Below are positions 12,933 to 23,568 of a stretch of 64,000 nucleotides of DNA, one piece after another. The DNA is taken from positions 2,976,001 through 3,040,000 of the forward strand of contig JANHCV010000001.1 in assembly GCA_025594325.1 (NCBI GenBank), written 5' to 3'. The translations under genes were made by a program, and so were the position numbers. The notes below the pieces were generated by a model. It was not told the origin of the DNA. It did not search any database and saw nothing but the letters and a program-made list of their open reading frames with translations. Numbering within the stretch: the stretch's first letter is position 1; the number at the start of each line of letters is the position of its first letter. Source of the DNA: Blastocladiella emersonii ATCC 22665 (taxonomy: Eukaryota > Blastocladiomycota > Blastocladiomycetes > Blastocladiales > Blastocladiaceae).

Positions 12933-13948
12933 TCAGCAGTGGTCGAACAGGAACGAAGACGCGACGCCCGCGACCGTCGCTGCGATGAGCCCGCCCGTCT
13001 CGCCGTCCCACTTTGACGCGGCGAGGGCCTCGGGCACCCAGAACACGGCCGATGTCACGAGGTTCATGGTCAGCGCGAAAATCCGCTCGTCGAGCGTGCG
13101 CCGGGCCGCCGGCGTCCACACGCGCCGCCGCATCGCGACCGTCTGCGCGATCTGGCGCAGCGTCCGCGTCAGCGCCGCCACGCGAAATGTGTGCGACACG
13201 CCCTGCATCCCTACATCCTCGAAAAGCGTGAGGATCCCGCCCCGTGATGACCGCAGTGATAGAATCGCGTACCGTACAAAACGTGGCCAAACGCCCTCGC
13301 GCGGAGCCCCGCGACCGACGTCTCAACGGCGCTCCCGATGCGGTACACGCTGTCGCCGACGTCCTGCGCGCCGCGGCCCTCAACGAGCGCGCCCCAGACT
13401 CCTTCGAGGACCGCGCGCCCGTGGCCGACCGCGTCGCGGACGTGTGCCGCGGGGTCGCGCATCGTGTCACGAACCGCGGCATCGACGACCACGCCGTACG
13501 CGTACGCGGTCGCGCCCATGATGTACGTCGCGGCGGACCCGACCAGCCCGCGGTCGAGCGAGAGCACGTTGAAGACAACGGCGGTGCCGTGGCCGACGAG
13601 GTGCCGCGCGCGCGGGTGGTACAGCGGGTACGTCAGCCACGTGTACCACGGCGACGATGTTACGACGGTCGGCGCGGACGAGGCCGAGAGCAGCGCGGCG
13701 GCCGCGTCGGTGTACGTGCTGGGCGCGGGGCCTGTGGTGGTGCGCGGCGTCGACGTGTGGAAGGCGAGGACCGTGTGCGTGCGCAGGGCGCCGACGTCGA
13801 TGGGTGGCCGGTCCGAGACGTCCGACGATCCGAGCAAAGCGGGGAGGAGGGCCAGCGCCACGGCCACGGCCGCGTGCTGCGTCCCTGCCCGGCCGAGGTC
13901 GAACGGCGACAGTGAGGCGCCCGTGGAACTGCCGAATACGACGGGCAT
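12933..13948 (-). CDS. Orphan membrane protein, function unknown
   Basis: I do not recognise this protein. Exons 13273-13948 and 12933-13210 (62-nt intron, GTACGC donor, TAG acceptor, phase 1) give 317 residues. Hydrophobic stretches lie near residues 28-40 (AAVAVALALLPALLG), about 120-160 and at the C-terminus (MNLVTSAVFW, and GGLIAATVAGVASSFLF just before the final Asp-His-Cys). A basic, Arg-rich segment precedes the C-terminal pair. There are no enzyme motifs. The intron keeps the frame and both exons continue the same hydrophobic/amphipathic pattern, so I believe the gene is real. It converges on the SSD1-like gene with 69 bp between stops. A peroxisomal or mitochondrial membrane protein is possible but not shown. 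Confidence 0.6.
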
Positions 13949-14164
13949 GGTTGGTTGCAGGCAGTCTACGCCGCTGCAGTATTCATAGGCTGTCAGGGCG
14001 GAGAGAATCGGTTGCGAGAGTCGGTCACGCCGAGATGAGCCATACGCTCACGCCTCGCTCGAGTCAACAGGAGCAAGGGAACTCGACAGGAGATTCGTCA
14101 AAAAATGGCGTCCGTCTTCTCTTCTCTTCTCTTCCGTCAGTTACAACAGCCAGTGCGACAATAA

Positions 14165-16836
14165 TTACTTGGCGGCCTTGTTGGCGTCCTCCTTGAGGCC
14201 GATCGTCTTGTTGACGACAATCTTCCAGTCGGCGGGCTTGTTGCCGTCGAGCTTCGAGTCGGGGTCGACGCAGAAGTAGCCGACGCGCGTGAACTGGAAC
14301 TTGAGTCCCTCGACGGACCGGAGCTGGGCGTCGGACGCCTCGCGGTGCTTGCCGTCGTTGTCGGCCGACGACGAGTAGGCGATCTTGGCCTTGGCCATGG
14401 CCTTCTTGTTGGCCTCGATGTGCGCGTGGATGCCCGTCTCGATGAGGGCCTCGACGACCTGCAGCGAGTCCTGGTCCACGTCGTTGAGCCAGCCGCCCTC
14501 GGCGTCGTCGGGGAACGCGCTGCGGAACAGCGGGTGGTAGACGCGGGCCTCGGCGCGCACGGGCGACCCCTGCTTGGGCGCGTGCGCAACCCAGTGGATG
14601 TACGTCTTGGGCTTCTTGCCCGTGGCCGCGTACTTGACCGTGATCTCGGTCACCTTGCCGTCCGCGTCCACCTGGTGCGACTCGTACGTGATGGGCAGCT
14701 TGACCGACAGCAGGCCGACCGACTGGCCGGGCGCGAGCCGGTAGAAGTCGGCCGACGACTCGGTGCGGAAGTCGTCGCGCTCAATGTAGAACGACTTGGT
14801 GAAGGGCAGCTTGCGCACGCCGGCCGCCGGGTCGCGCGGGTTGTTGGCGACCTCGACCCACTCGAGGTGGTTCTCGGGCAGGTTCGACACGGTCACCTTG
14901 ACGGGGTCGAGCACCGCGAACAGGCGCGGCGCCGAGTCGTTGAGCACCGACCGCACGTAGTTGTCGAGGCGGCCGACCTCGGTGAGCGAGTTGGACGTGG
15001 TGACGCCCGTGGACCGCACGAACGTGTTGATGGCGAGCGCGGGGAACCCGCGGCGGCGCAGCGCCACGATCGTGTACATGCGCGGGTCGTCCCACCCCTT
15101 GACGATGCCGTCGGCAACGAGCTTGTTGAGCTTGCGCTTGGACATGACCGTGTTGTTGATGTTGAGGCGGCCCGACTCCCACTGCACGGGCTTGTACAGC
15201 TTGAGGGCGTCGACGAGCCAGTAGTACGACTCGCGCGACTGGCGGAACTCGAGCGTGCACAGCGAGTGCGTGATGTTCTCGAGCGAGTCGACCAGGCAGT
15301 GCGTGTAGTCGTACGTCGGGTAGATGCACCAGTCGTTGGCCGTGCGGTAGTGCGGCGTGTACTTGATGCGGTACGCCGCCAGGTCCCAGAACTGCGGGTT
15401 GCCCGACGTCATGTCCATCTTCATGCGCAGGATCGCCTCGCCCTCGGCGTACCGGCCCTGGCGCATCTTCTCGAACTCGCGCACCGACTCCTCGATCGGC
15501 CGGTTGCGGTGCACGCACTCGGTGCGCGGGCCCTTGGCCGCGCCGCCGCGCTGCTCGAAGATCTCCTCGCCCGAGCAGTGGCACACGTACGCCTTGTCGT
15601 ACTTGATGAGCTGCACCGCGAGGTCGTACAGCTTGCCAAAGTAATCGGACGAGTACGTGATCTTGAAGGGCGCGAAGCCGAGCCACCGCACCGTCTCCTC
15701 GATCGTGTCAAAGTACCGCTTCTCCTCGGCATCGGGGTTGGTATCGTCGAAGCGCAGGTAGCACACGCCGTCGTGGACCTGGGCGTACCCGAAATCGATG
15801 TTGATGGCCTTGGCGTGGCCAATGTGCAGGAAGCCGTTGGGCTCGGGCGGGAACCGCGTCACGACCTTGCCGCCCGTGGCCTTGAGGTGCTCCTCCATGA
15901 GCTTGGGGTCCGTCTGCGGGTTCTCTCCGGGCTTGTGCAGGCGCGCAATCTCGCCCTCGAAGAACATGCTCTTGAGCATGGCCTCGGGGTCGATCTTGGC
16001 CTCGGCGGCGGGAGCGGCAGCGGCCGCGGCGGCACCCTTGCCGTCCTTCTTGCCGCCCTTCTTGCCGTCGGGGGAGCCGCCCGGAGTGGCGGCCGCCGAC
16101 TCCTTGGCCTTCTTCTTGAGCAGCTTGGGGTCGTCGCGCTCGTCCTTGGGACCGAGCAGGGCGGCGAGCTGGTCGTCGACCTGGGTCTTGACGGTGAGCG
16201 GGTTGGCCCAGCGCAGCGGCGAGTTGCGGGCCTGGCCCAGCAGGAAGCCGAGCGAGCGGTAGCGGTCGGCCTCGACCTTGGCCTTGTTGGCCTCGATCAT
16301 CTCGGCGACCTGCGCGGCCACCTCGTCGTCGGTGAACGACACGCCGACACCGCACTCGGTCTCGTAGTCGGCCGTCTCGAACGTGTCGGTCTTGAGCTTG
16401 TCGAAGAACTTGACAGCGGCTACACACGCAATGGGACGTGGTGTGAGCTCGCAGGCGATCCGTCGTCGCGAGTGCAGCAGCGACGCGTCGTACCAGCGAC
16501 CTGCTCGTTGGTGGTGAGACGCTCGGCGCCGACCTCCTTGGCAATGAAGGCAAGATGCTGGGTCGCGTTCTTGGTGATGAGCGTGGCGAGCTGGTACAGC
16601 AGGAAGCCGGTCTGCTTGGGGACCTCGGCGTCGGCAGCGAAGCCGGCCTGGTAGTTGCGGCGTGAACGTTAGATCGGCAACTTCGGGCGCAGTCGCAAGA
16701 CGTCTGGCGCACGCGCACATACGTGGTCGAGGGCCTCGGCCAGCGTCGGGGCCAGCTTCTTGTTGCCGGCCGTCTCACGGGCCTTCTCCTCGTTGAGGCC
16801 GATCTTGAGGAAGCGCGCCTCCAGAGCGTCGGTCAT
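14165..16836 (-). CDS. GLN4: Cytosolic glutaminyl-tRNA synthetase
   Basis: Charges tRNA(Gln) with glutamine. Exons 16723-16836, 16494-16647 and 14165-16419 (introns of 75 and 74 nt) give 840 residues, close to yeast Gln4. The eukaryotic N-terminal appended domain covers about residues 1-215 and ends in an Ala/Lys/Gly-rich linker (KKGGKKDGKG). The class I catalytic core starts near residue 275: RFPPEPNGFLHIGHAKAIN holds the HIGH motif at about 288-291, and VMSKRK near 512 is the KMSKS loop. The anticodon-binding beta-barrels follow. Start ATG 16836 opens directly into the domain (MTDALEARFLKIGL). It shares a 201-bp divergent promoter with ARP6. Confidence 0.96.
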
Positions 16837-17037
16837 GGTGGCTGGCGTGGTGTGCAAGTGGTCCGTGGACGTCCGTAGCAGATGGTTCGTCGGGAAGAGA
16901 GCGGAGAGAGGAGGGAGAGACGAAGGTCGCGACGGGCAGCGGCCAGCCGCGAGGAGCGGCGATCCCAAGCAAATCACAGGACTCCGAGATCACATGTGCG
17001 GCGCGCCTCGCTCCGCTGCTCTCTGCCGACGCTCACC
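16837..17037. promoter_or_regulatory. Divergent promoter GlnRS / ARP6
   Basis: 201 bp between two start codons. It contains a purine-rich tract at 16907-16923 (plus strand) similar in style to the one in the CC2D1/carrier promoter. No TATA box seen. Confidence 0.45.
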
Positions 17038-18724
17038 ATGGTCGCGACGCTCATCCTCGATAACGGCGCCCATGCTATCAAGGCTGCCCTCCACTTGGCG
17101 CAATCACCCGTGCGGTATGCTGCCCTAGGGCTGCGCCGCCCGCACATGAATCGACCGGCGCAGGCACTCATGAAAGCTCATGCATGGATCACAGGTCCTT
17201 TCCCAATGCCATCATCAGGGGCACCGTCGACCGCCGCGTGCTCGTCGCCGATGAGGCCGACAAGCTGAACAACGTGTCGGGCATCCTCTACCGCGTGCCG
17301 TTTGAGCGCGGCTTCCTCGTCAACTGGGAGGCGCAGAAGGTCATCTGGGACCGCGTCTTTGCCGAAGAGAACCTCGGCGTACGCTTGATTTATGCTCAAA
17401 TGTGAGGATTTGTCTGAATCGCTACTCGCTGTTCAGATCGACCCGACCACGACGCGCCTGGTCCTCACGGAACCCGTCTTCAACCCGCCGAGCATCCAAA
17501 ACGCCTACGATGTCATGGTCTTTGAAGCGTACCGCTTCGCGTCGTATGTTCGACTTACGGGTACGCATTCACTGTCAGTTACGCGCGAAACACGCGCTGA
17601 TTCGCAGCTGTGTAGCCCCGCAAGCTGCAACCTACTCGCGCGAGATCAAGCTCTCCGAGTGCCACCTCATTGTCGATGTCGGCTACTCGTTCACCAACGT
17701 TGTCCCGTTCGCAAACCACAAGCCCATTGACAAGGCGATCCAGCGGTGCGTTTGCTCCCCAGTGTGCTCACATCGCCTCTCGACTGACTCGCACTCTGCA
17801 GGATCAATGTCGGCGGCAAGCTCATGACCAACGTGCTCAAGGAGACCATCTCGTTCCGCCACTACAACATGCTCAACGAGACGTACCTCGTGAACGTGAT
17901 CAAGGAGACGACCTGCTTCGTGTCCGACGACGTGGACCGCGATCTCGCCATCTGCCAGGACGCCATGTACGACCGCGCGCGCAACCCGCTGCTCGCGCTG
18001 TACGTGCTCCCCGACGGGACCAACCAGCTCGCCGGCCGCGTCAAGGCGCCCGACGAGAACATCTCCGCCGACGAGCAGGTCCTGCCCATGAACCACGAGC
18101 GGTTCATGGTCCCCGAGGTCCTCTTCAACCCGTCCGACATTGGCATCGAGCAGTGCGGGATCGCTGAGGCCATTGTGCAAGCTGTCACTGCGTGCCCCGA
18201 GGGTATGCTGCTCTTACATGCCCACACCACCCACCTGCTCACATTGCTCGATTGTAGAGATGCGCGAGCTCATGTACGACAACCTCATTGTGATCGGCGG
18301 CTGCGCTGCGCTCCCGGGCTTCGAGGCGCGCCTGACCGACGAGCTCCGCAGCCTCGCGCCTGCCGAACACGCGATTCACATCACTGTGCCCGCGGACCCG
18401 GCAACGTTCGCCGCCAAGGCCGCGGCGTCGATCCCGGCCGCCGTCCTCGACACACTGACCGTGACGCGCAAGGAGTACCTGGCCGCGGGCAGCCAGATCT
18501 GGCGCACGCGCGGGCTCGCGCGCGAGATCCCGGCGCACCTGGTGCCGTCCGAGGACCTCCGCGGCGGCGCGGGCGAGTCGACGGGCCGGTCGCGCAAGTC
18601 GACTGCGACGAGCTACGCCGAGTCGTCGGACGACGAGGATGACGACTCGGATGATGACGACGATATGGACGTTGACGAGGCGGGACCGCGTTCGCGCCGT
18701 GGCCGCGCCTCACGGACCAAGTAG
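17038..18724 (+). CDS. ARP6: Actin-related protein 6 (SWR1 complex)
   Basis: Nuclear actin-like subunit of the SWR1/SRCAP remodeller that installs H2A.Z. Six exons: 17038-17114, 17195-17378, 17437-17560, 17616-17745, 17802-18202 and 18258-18724; introns are 55-80 nt and every junction keeps phase, giving 460 residues. Diagnostic segments include the N-terminal phosphate loop LILDNGAHAIK, VGYSFTNVVPF, RINVGGKLMTN and VPEVLFNPSDIGIEQCGI, close to human ACTR6. Family members are usually about 400-440 residues. The extra C-terminus (from about 410) is an acidic Asp/Glu run followed by a short basic end (RSRRGRASRTK), probably disordered. It converges on the CC2D1-like gene with 56 bp between stops. 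Confidence 0.93.
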
Positions 18725-18780
18725 ATCTAGCCGCGTTTTTCGAATGCAGGATACGATTTACCGGTATACACAAATGGAGC

Positions 18781-20493
18781 TCACTCGTCCATGCCCTCCT
18801 CACCGTCGCCGCCCTCGGCCAACATCTGCTCGATCTCGCCGACCTCCTGCTCCATGAGCTTGACCCAGCGGAGCACGCGGACCGCGTCCTGGACCATGTT
18901 CCCGCGCTTGAGCGCGAGGGCGTGGCGCTTGGCCTCGGCGATCGCCGCGCGCAGCTGCGCCGCGTACGCGGGCATGGTGAGTGCGCCGACCGAGACCTGG
19001 ACCTGCAGCATGTTGAGCTTGGTCTGGCAGAAGAAGGCGCGGCTCTGCGACTCGTCCGAGGACGGGGCGGCCGACGCCGCCTTGATCTCGTGCTCGAGGA
19101 CCAGGCACGACACGAGGTGGTCCGTCGACTCGAGCCACGCGAGCGTCGCCTGCAGTTCGGCGGAGACGGCCGAGGCGGCCGAGTCGTCGGCCACCGCGTC
19201 GGACGCGGCGGGTGGCGCCGGGGATGGCGCGGCCGGTTTCGCGGGAGCCGGAGCGCTGGGTGTCGGTGCGGGGTTGTTCGCGGGACGAGCGGGCGATGCT
19301 GGCCGCGGTGGCGGGGGCGACGCCTTGGCCGGGCTCGGCGGCCGAATCGGCGCGGACGCAGGCGATGCAGCGGGCGAGATCGGGGTGGGTGCGAGTACGG
19401 ACACGGCCGGCGACGTTGGCGCGCTCGGAGCCGCGGAGCCAGCCGCGAGGAGCGTCCAGCGCTCTTTGCGGATGATGACATCGGAGCGGACGAGCGGCGT
19501 CTGCATACGGAGCTTGACCTGGAGCGTGGCGCCGGTCGGGCGGCGCTTGTCGTCAACGAGGTTGATGGTCTCGACGAGCTCGGCCTTGGTGAGGAGGCCG
19601 TCGAGCTTGACGATGCCGCGGCCGAGCAGTCCGCGTGACGACAGGAAGCCGAGGCCGAGCAGGCCGCCGGTCTGGTAGTAGACCTCGAAGGTGGCCTTGC
19701 GGCGCTCCATGTGGCGCTGCAGGCCGCGGTTGGTGCGGTCAATGGCGATCTTGAAGGAGCGGTCGAAGGTGACGTCGGACGTGGTCGTCGACGTGGCGGG
19801 CGTCTCGCCCTTGCCCGTGCCGTCGGGGTAGCCCACGTCCCAGGTGACGACGACGGGGATCGACGCGCCCGCGGCGTAGCCGGCCTTGAAGAAAGGCAGC
19901 TGCGACGCGCGTACGATGACGACCTCGTACTCATTCGCGGACAGGTCGGCGCACCGGTTCTCCTGCTCAAACGCCACCTCCTCGAACTCGAGCGGCGGGG
20001 CGGGTGCGCCGGCGGGCAGGCCCGCGAGCGACTCGGCGTCCTGGTTGAGGCGCTTCATGAGGCGGCCAAACTTGAGCGCCTCGGCCTTCTTCTGCTTGCT
20101 GAGGTAGTAGATGGACGCGGTCTTGGCAAGCGCGGCCTGCTCCTTGAGCTTCTCGATGAGCGCGGGGACGGCGATGGTCGGTGTCGCGGTCGAAGGTGCG
20201 GTTGGACTAGTCGGCGAGCCCGTGTTGGGCGGCGCGGACATGAGCTCGTCGAGGAGCAGCGGTGGCGGCGCGGCGGGGAGCTCGGGCACCTCGGCGGCAA
20301 TGTCGGCCCACTCAATGACGCCCTCCTTGACCATCTCAATGTGCTCGAGGATGTCGTGACACGTCTTGGCGCGGCGCAGATACTCGAGCGCCTGCGTTTT
20401 CTCGTTCTTGCGCTTGTAGTACACGGCGGCGAGCTTGCACTGCGACTCGCGCTCGCGGGCGGCCGCCTCGAGGGCGGCGATGTTGGATGACAT
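18781..20493 (-). CDS. CC2D1: CC2D1/Lgd-like protein with DM14 and C2 domains
   Basis: Single-exon gene of 570 residues. In animals CC2D1/Lgd binds the ESCRT-III subunit CHMP4/Shrub through DM14 repeats and tunes endosomal sorting. Two DM14-like helical hairpins are visible, at about residues 5-52 (ESQCKLAAVYYKRKNEKTQA, LEYLRRAKTCHDI) and 112-155 (EQAALAKTASIYYLSKQKKA, EALKFGRLMKRLNQD). A C2 domain covers about 186-345 (YEVVIVRASQLPFFKAG, GLLGLGFLSSRGLLGRGIVKLDGL). A Pro/Ala-rich linker and a C-terminal helical region with several hydrophobic heptads follow. Animal proteins usually have four DM14 repeats, so this is a reduced form. ATG 20493 (MSSNIAALEAA) is chosen because the longer frame upstream has no conserved content. 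It is divergent from the carnitine carrier. Confidence 0.82.
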   Translation of the reverse strand: MSSNIAALEAAARERESQCKLAAVYYKRKNEKTQALEYLRRAKTCHDILEHIEMVKEGVIEWADIAAEVPELPAAPPPLLLDELMSAPPNTGSPTSPTAPSTATPTIAVPALIEKLKEQAALAKTASIYYLSKQKKAEALKFGRLMKRLNQDAESLAGLPAGAPAPPLEFEEVAFEQENRCADLSANEYEVVIVRASQLPFFKAGYAAGASIPVVVTWDVGYPDGTGKGETPATSTTTSDVTFDRSFKIAIDRTNRGLQRHMERRKATFEVYYQTGGLLGLGFLSSRGLLGRGIVKLDGLLTKAELVETINLVDDKRRPTGATLQVKLRMQTPLVRSDVIIRKERWTLLAAGSAAPSAPTSPAVSVLAPTPISPAASPASAPIRPPSPAKASPPPPRPASPARPANNPAPTPSAPAPAKPAAPSPAPPAASDAVADDSAASAVSAELQATLAWLESTDHLVSCLVLEHEIKAASAAPSSDESQSRAFFCQTKLNMLQVQVSVGALTMPAYAAQLRAAIAEAKRHALALKRGNMVQDAVRVLRWVKLMEQEVGEIEQMLAEGGDGEEGMDE

Positions 20494-20799
20494 GGTTTCG
20501 TTGCGCTCAGTTACATGCGATGGCGATTGCGATGAGGTTCCTTGGAGGGGAGGGAGAGAGGCAATCGCGACGAGCAAGCAGGCGGCAGGGCAGGCGGCTG
20601 AGGTTTTCGGCGCGTGTCACTGGCGCACGTGGGATGCCGTCACATTCATGCGGGCCGAAAACTGGGTTTTCAAGCCGGAACGCGTCGATCCGACGCCGCC
20701 GCCGAGCGAGCCGTGCAGCTCGCCCTCTCTCCCTCCCCTCCAAGGATCTGCCCGGTTGATTTAAGACTTCCACGTAGCATACACGCACCCTGTAACACC
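20494..20799. promoter_or_regulatory. Divergent promoter CC2D1 / carnitine carrier
   Basis: 306 bp between two start codons. It holds a perfect 22-bp inverted repeat at 20540-20561 and 20724-20745. The arm on the plus strand is purine-rich near CC2D1 and pyrimidine-rich near the carrier. Confidence 0.55.
20540..20745. repeat. Perfect 22-bp inverted repeat pair in the divergent promoter
   Basis: The left arm 20540-20561 starts CCTTGGAGGGGAGGG; the right arm 20724-20745 ends CCCTCCCCTCCAAGG. All 22 positions are complementary and the arms are 162 bp apart. Each arm lies 47-55 bp from the start codon it faces, so both genes see the motif in the same orientation. Confidence 0.85.
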
Positions 20800-21769
20800 A
20801 TGTCGTCCGACGCCACCGTCCAGCAGCCCGCGAGCACCAAGGGCCAGCCGTCGGCCGTCAAGTCGTTCCTGTCGGGCGGCTTCGGCGGCATCTGCCTCGT
20901 GGCGGCGGGCCACCCGCTCGACCTGATCAAGGTCCGCCTGCAGACGTCCAACCAGTACAAGGGCATGGTCGACTGCGCGCGCCAGACGATCGCGCGCGAG
21001 GGCGTGCGCGGCCTGTACCGCGGCATGGCCACCCCGCTGATCGGCGTCACCCCGACCTTCTCCGTGTGCTTCTGGGGCTACGACCAGGGCAAGCGGCTCG
21101 CCCGCTACCTCGGCGACACGGCCCCCGACGCCCAGCTGTCGCTGACCCAGATCGGGTTCGCCGGTGCCCTGTCGGCCGTGCCCACCACGCTGCTCATGAC
21201 CCCGATGGAGCGCATCAAGTGCGTGCTGCAGGTCCAGACCGAGGGCAACATCAAGTACAAGGGCCCCGCCGACGCGGCCCGCGGCATCATTGCCGAGTCG
21301 GGCGTCAAGGGCCTCTTCACCGGCACCACCGCCACCCTCGCCCGCGACGGTATCGGCTCGGTCGGCTACTTTGTGGCCTACGAGGGCATCAAGCGCGCCC
21401 TGACCCCCGAGGGCTCCAAGCCCGAGGACCTCTCGGCCCTCGCCGTCTTCATGGCTGGTGGTATGGCCGGTATGGCCAATTGGGCCATCGCCATCGTACG
21501 TCACTCGCGCTGCTGCTGTCGCGTCCGAACCCTTACTGACCTGTCCCACATCACCGTAGCCCCTCGACGTGCTCAAGTCGCGCCTGCAGACCGCCGCCCC
21601 CGGCACCTACACGGGCCTGGTCGACGTCTTCTCCAAGACGGTCCGCAACGAGGGCGCCTCGGCGCTGTTCCGCGGTCTCGGCCCCGCCATGACCCGCGCC
21701 TTCCCCGCCAACGCCGCCTGCTTCATGGGTGTCGAGGTCTCGATGAAGGTCATGAACTCGATGTGGTAA
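20800..21769 (+). CDS. CRC1: Mitochondrial carnitine/acylcarnitine carrier
   Basis: Inner-membrane exchanger moving acylcarnitine in and carnitine out for fatty-acid oxidation. Exons 20800-21495 and 21560-21769 (64-nt intron, phase 0) give 301 residues, normal for the SLC25 family. The three repeat signatures are present: PLDLIKVRLQ, PMERIKCVLQ and PLDVLKSRLQ; the intron falls just before the third. The closing segment RAFPANAACFMGVEVSMKVMN matches the CACT subfamily closely, as does FMAGGMAGMANWAIAI. No cleavable presequence is expected. A related ornithine or basic amino-acid carrier is the only serious alternative, and the C-terminal match argues against it. Confidence 0.93.
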
Positions 21770-21882
21770 GCTCCTTCTACCCGTCCGTCCCCCTCCAAGC
21801 GTGCTCGCCGTGATCACGTCAAAATCCTCGTATACTACCCTTGCCCCCGTAACATGTTTCCTTCTTGCACACCGCCCCACCC

Positions 21883-22954
21883 TCACTCGGTCTGGTGCAC
21901 CAGCATCGGCGCCTCGCTCGGCAGCAGGAACGGGAGCACGGTCTCGAGGAACGACTCGACCGAGAACTGCATGTGGTCGCCCGGCAGCTCGGCGAACACG
22001 AGGTCGCCGCGGTCGTCGAGCGTTCGCAGACCGAGCGAGTCGCGCTTGTACTGGGTCGTGTTGTGCAGCGGGACCAGCGTCGTCGCGTCGATGAGCTCAG
22101 AGAACCACGCCGTCTCGGCCGGGATCAGCACCGTGTCGTCGGCGTGCTTGACCAGCACCAGCTTCTCGAGCGCGCGCACCCGGTCCGCGTACTCGACGTC
22201 CTCGGTGTTCTCGTTGTTGACCGCCGGCAGGAACAGGTTGCCGCGACGGTACGCGTCGAGGTCCCACTGCGTCTACGGTTCGTGGTTAGCACCATCGCCA
22301 GAGTCCAGCGTTGGCCCGACAAACCCGTACCCGCACGTATCCCGCCTGGACGACCTTGTGCTGGACCGACGGCACGTACGCGCCACGGCGCAGCGCCGCG
22401 CGGGCGATCCCGCACCACAGCGGCTGCGCCGTGCACCACCCGGCGGGCACGTCGGCGATCCCCTGGTGCGGGCTGGCGAATGTGATGAGCCGGTGGACCT
22501 TGACCTCGGGGCACCGCTGGATCAGGGCGCGCGCGAAGAGCCCGCCCTGGCTGAACCCGATGGCGTGGATGCCGTGCTCGCGCAGCCCGGGGACCGCGCG
22601 CAGCTGCGCGCACACCTCGGCGACCTGCTTGGAGATATCGTCGAGGTAAGAGCGCATGCGGTCGGCGTTGGCGTCGCGGCCGACGAGCACGCGGTGCACG
22701 GTGAGGCCGTGCGCCTCGAGCGCGATCGCGAGCTTGCGCATGCCCGGGTCGTCACCCGAGTCGCCCATGCCGTGCCACAGGACAACGGGGCGCGCGATGG
22801 TGGGACCGGGCGCGGCGAGGCGGTTGCCGCGGACCCATGTCGGGCCGCCGGGCAGCGAGGCGCGGTCGTCGTAGACGCGCATGCGCGGCGAGTAGGCCAG
22901 TGTTGCCGCGGCGAGCGCGAAAAAAACGACAAGAGCGCGGCGATGAAGATTCAT
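21883..22954 (-). CDS. PPT1: Palmitoyl-protein thioesterase
   Basis: Soluble alpha/beta hydrolase of the lysosome/vacuole that removes palmitate from cysteines during protein degradation. Exons 22331-22954 and 21883-22272 (58-nt intron, GTACGG donor, phase 0) give 337 residues. A signal peptide covers residues 1-20 (RRALVVFFALAAATLAYS). LWHGMGDSGDD forms the oxyanion loop, the nucleophile elbow is GFSQGG near residue 134, and VVQAGYVR and YRRGNLFLPAVNNEN are family hallmarks. GDHMQF near residue 307 carries the catalytic His. Yeasts such as S. cerevisiae lack PPT1. Confidence 0.94.
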
Positions 22955-23196
22955 GGTTGCGATGGGTGCAGGGGAGAAGGAATCGAGGCAGCGGGCAGAA
23001 CGCGTTGACCTGCGACATGACGCGACGCGACTCTTTTTCCCATGACCTCAAGTCACGCCTCGCTGGCGGACCGCGCTACGCCACAGCCATGGCTTAAAAA
23101 AGTAGACGTATGTAGAGAGGAGGAATGGCGGAATCAACAGGTGGGGGGCGAGCGGGCGGGCGGGGTGGTGACGTTCGAGCGAGGTGAGCGCGACGC

Positions 23197-23568
23197 TTAT
23201 GCGCTCTCGGAGGCGGTACCGCGGCTCAGCACGGCGCCGACGGCCAACGCCTTGCCCTCCTTCTCGAGACGCGCCTGCTCGGCGAGCTCGGCGGCGCGCA
23301 GCTCGTTGGCCTTGGCGGCAATGGTCTTGGCGCGGGCAACCTGTTGGTGCAGGAAGTGCGAAGGGAGGGGTCAGCGGGATAGATCGGGCGGAGCGATGTG
23401 CAGGCGAACACGGACCTCCTTGCGGTGGTGCAGGCACTCGAGGTAGTCGGCCTTGAAGGGGGCGCAGACCGTGTTGGGCTCGTCGGCGGTCAGGTAGCAC
23501 TTCTGCAGGTCCTGGAAGAAGGCGAAGCAGCGCGAGCGGCCGCCGTTGAGCGCGAAACCGGAGGCCAT
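23197..23568 (-). CDS. NDUFS5: Complex I subunit NDUFS5 (twin CX9C)
   Basis: Accessory subunit of mitochondrial NADH dehydrogenase, intermembrane-space side. Exons 23416-23568 and 23197-23340 (75-nt intron) give 98 residues. The start MASGFALNGGRSRCF matches the fungal 11.5/15-kDa subunit. Two CX9C motifs (CFAFFQDLQKC and CAPFKADYLEC) form the Mia40-dependent helical hairpin, followed by YLECLHHRKE, the family signature. The second exon is a basic, Ala-rich helix. The donor is GTCCGT, weaker than the local GTACG; a second possible donor 6 nt downstream (GTTCGC) would add Val-Arg. It is divergent from mitochondrial uL4. Confidence 0.9.

Noticed and set aside
14345..16654. 769-codon plus-strand open frame opposite glutaminyl-tRNA synthetase
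   Set aside because: It mirrors the GlnRS exon and is rich in Val/Arg/Leu/Glu as expected for an antisense frame of GC-biased codons. No domain, and GlnRS is certain.
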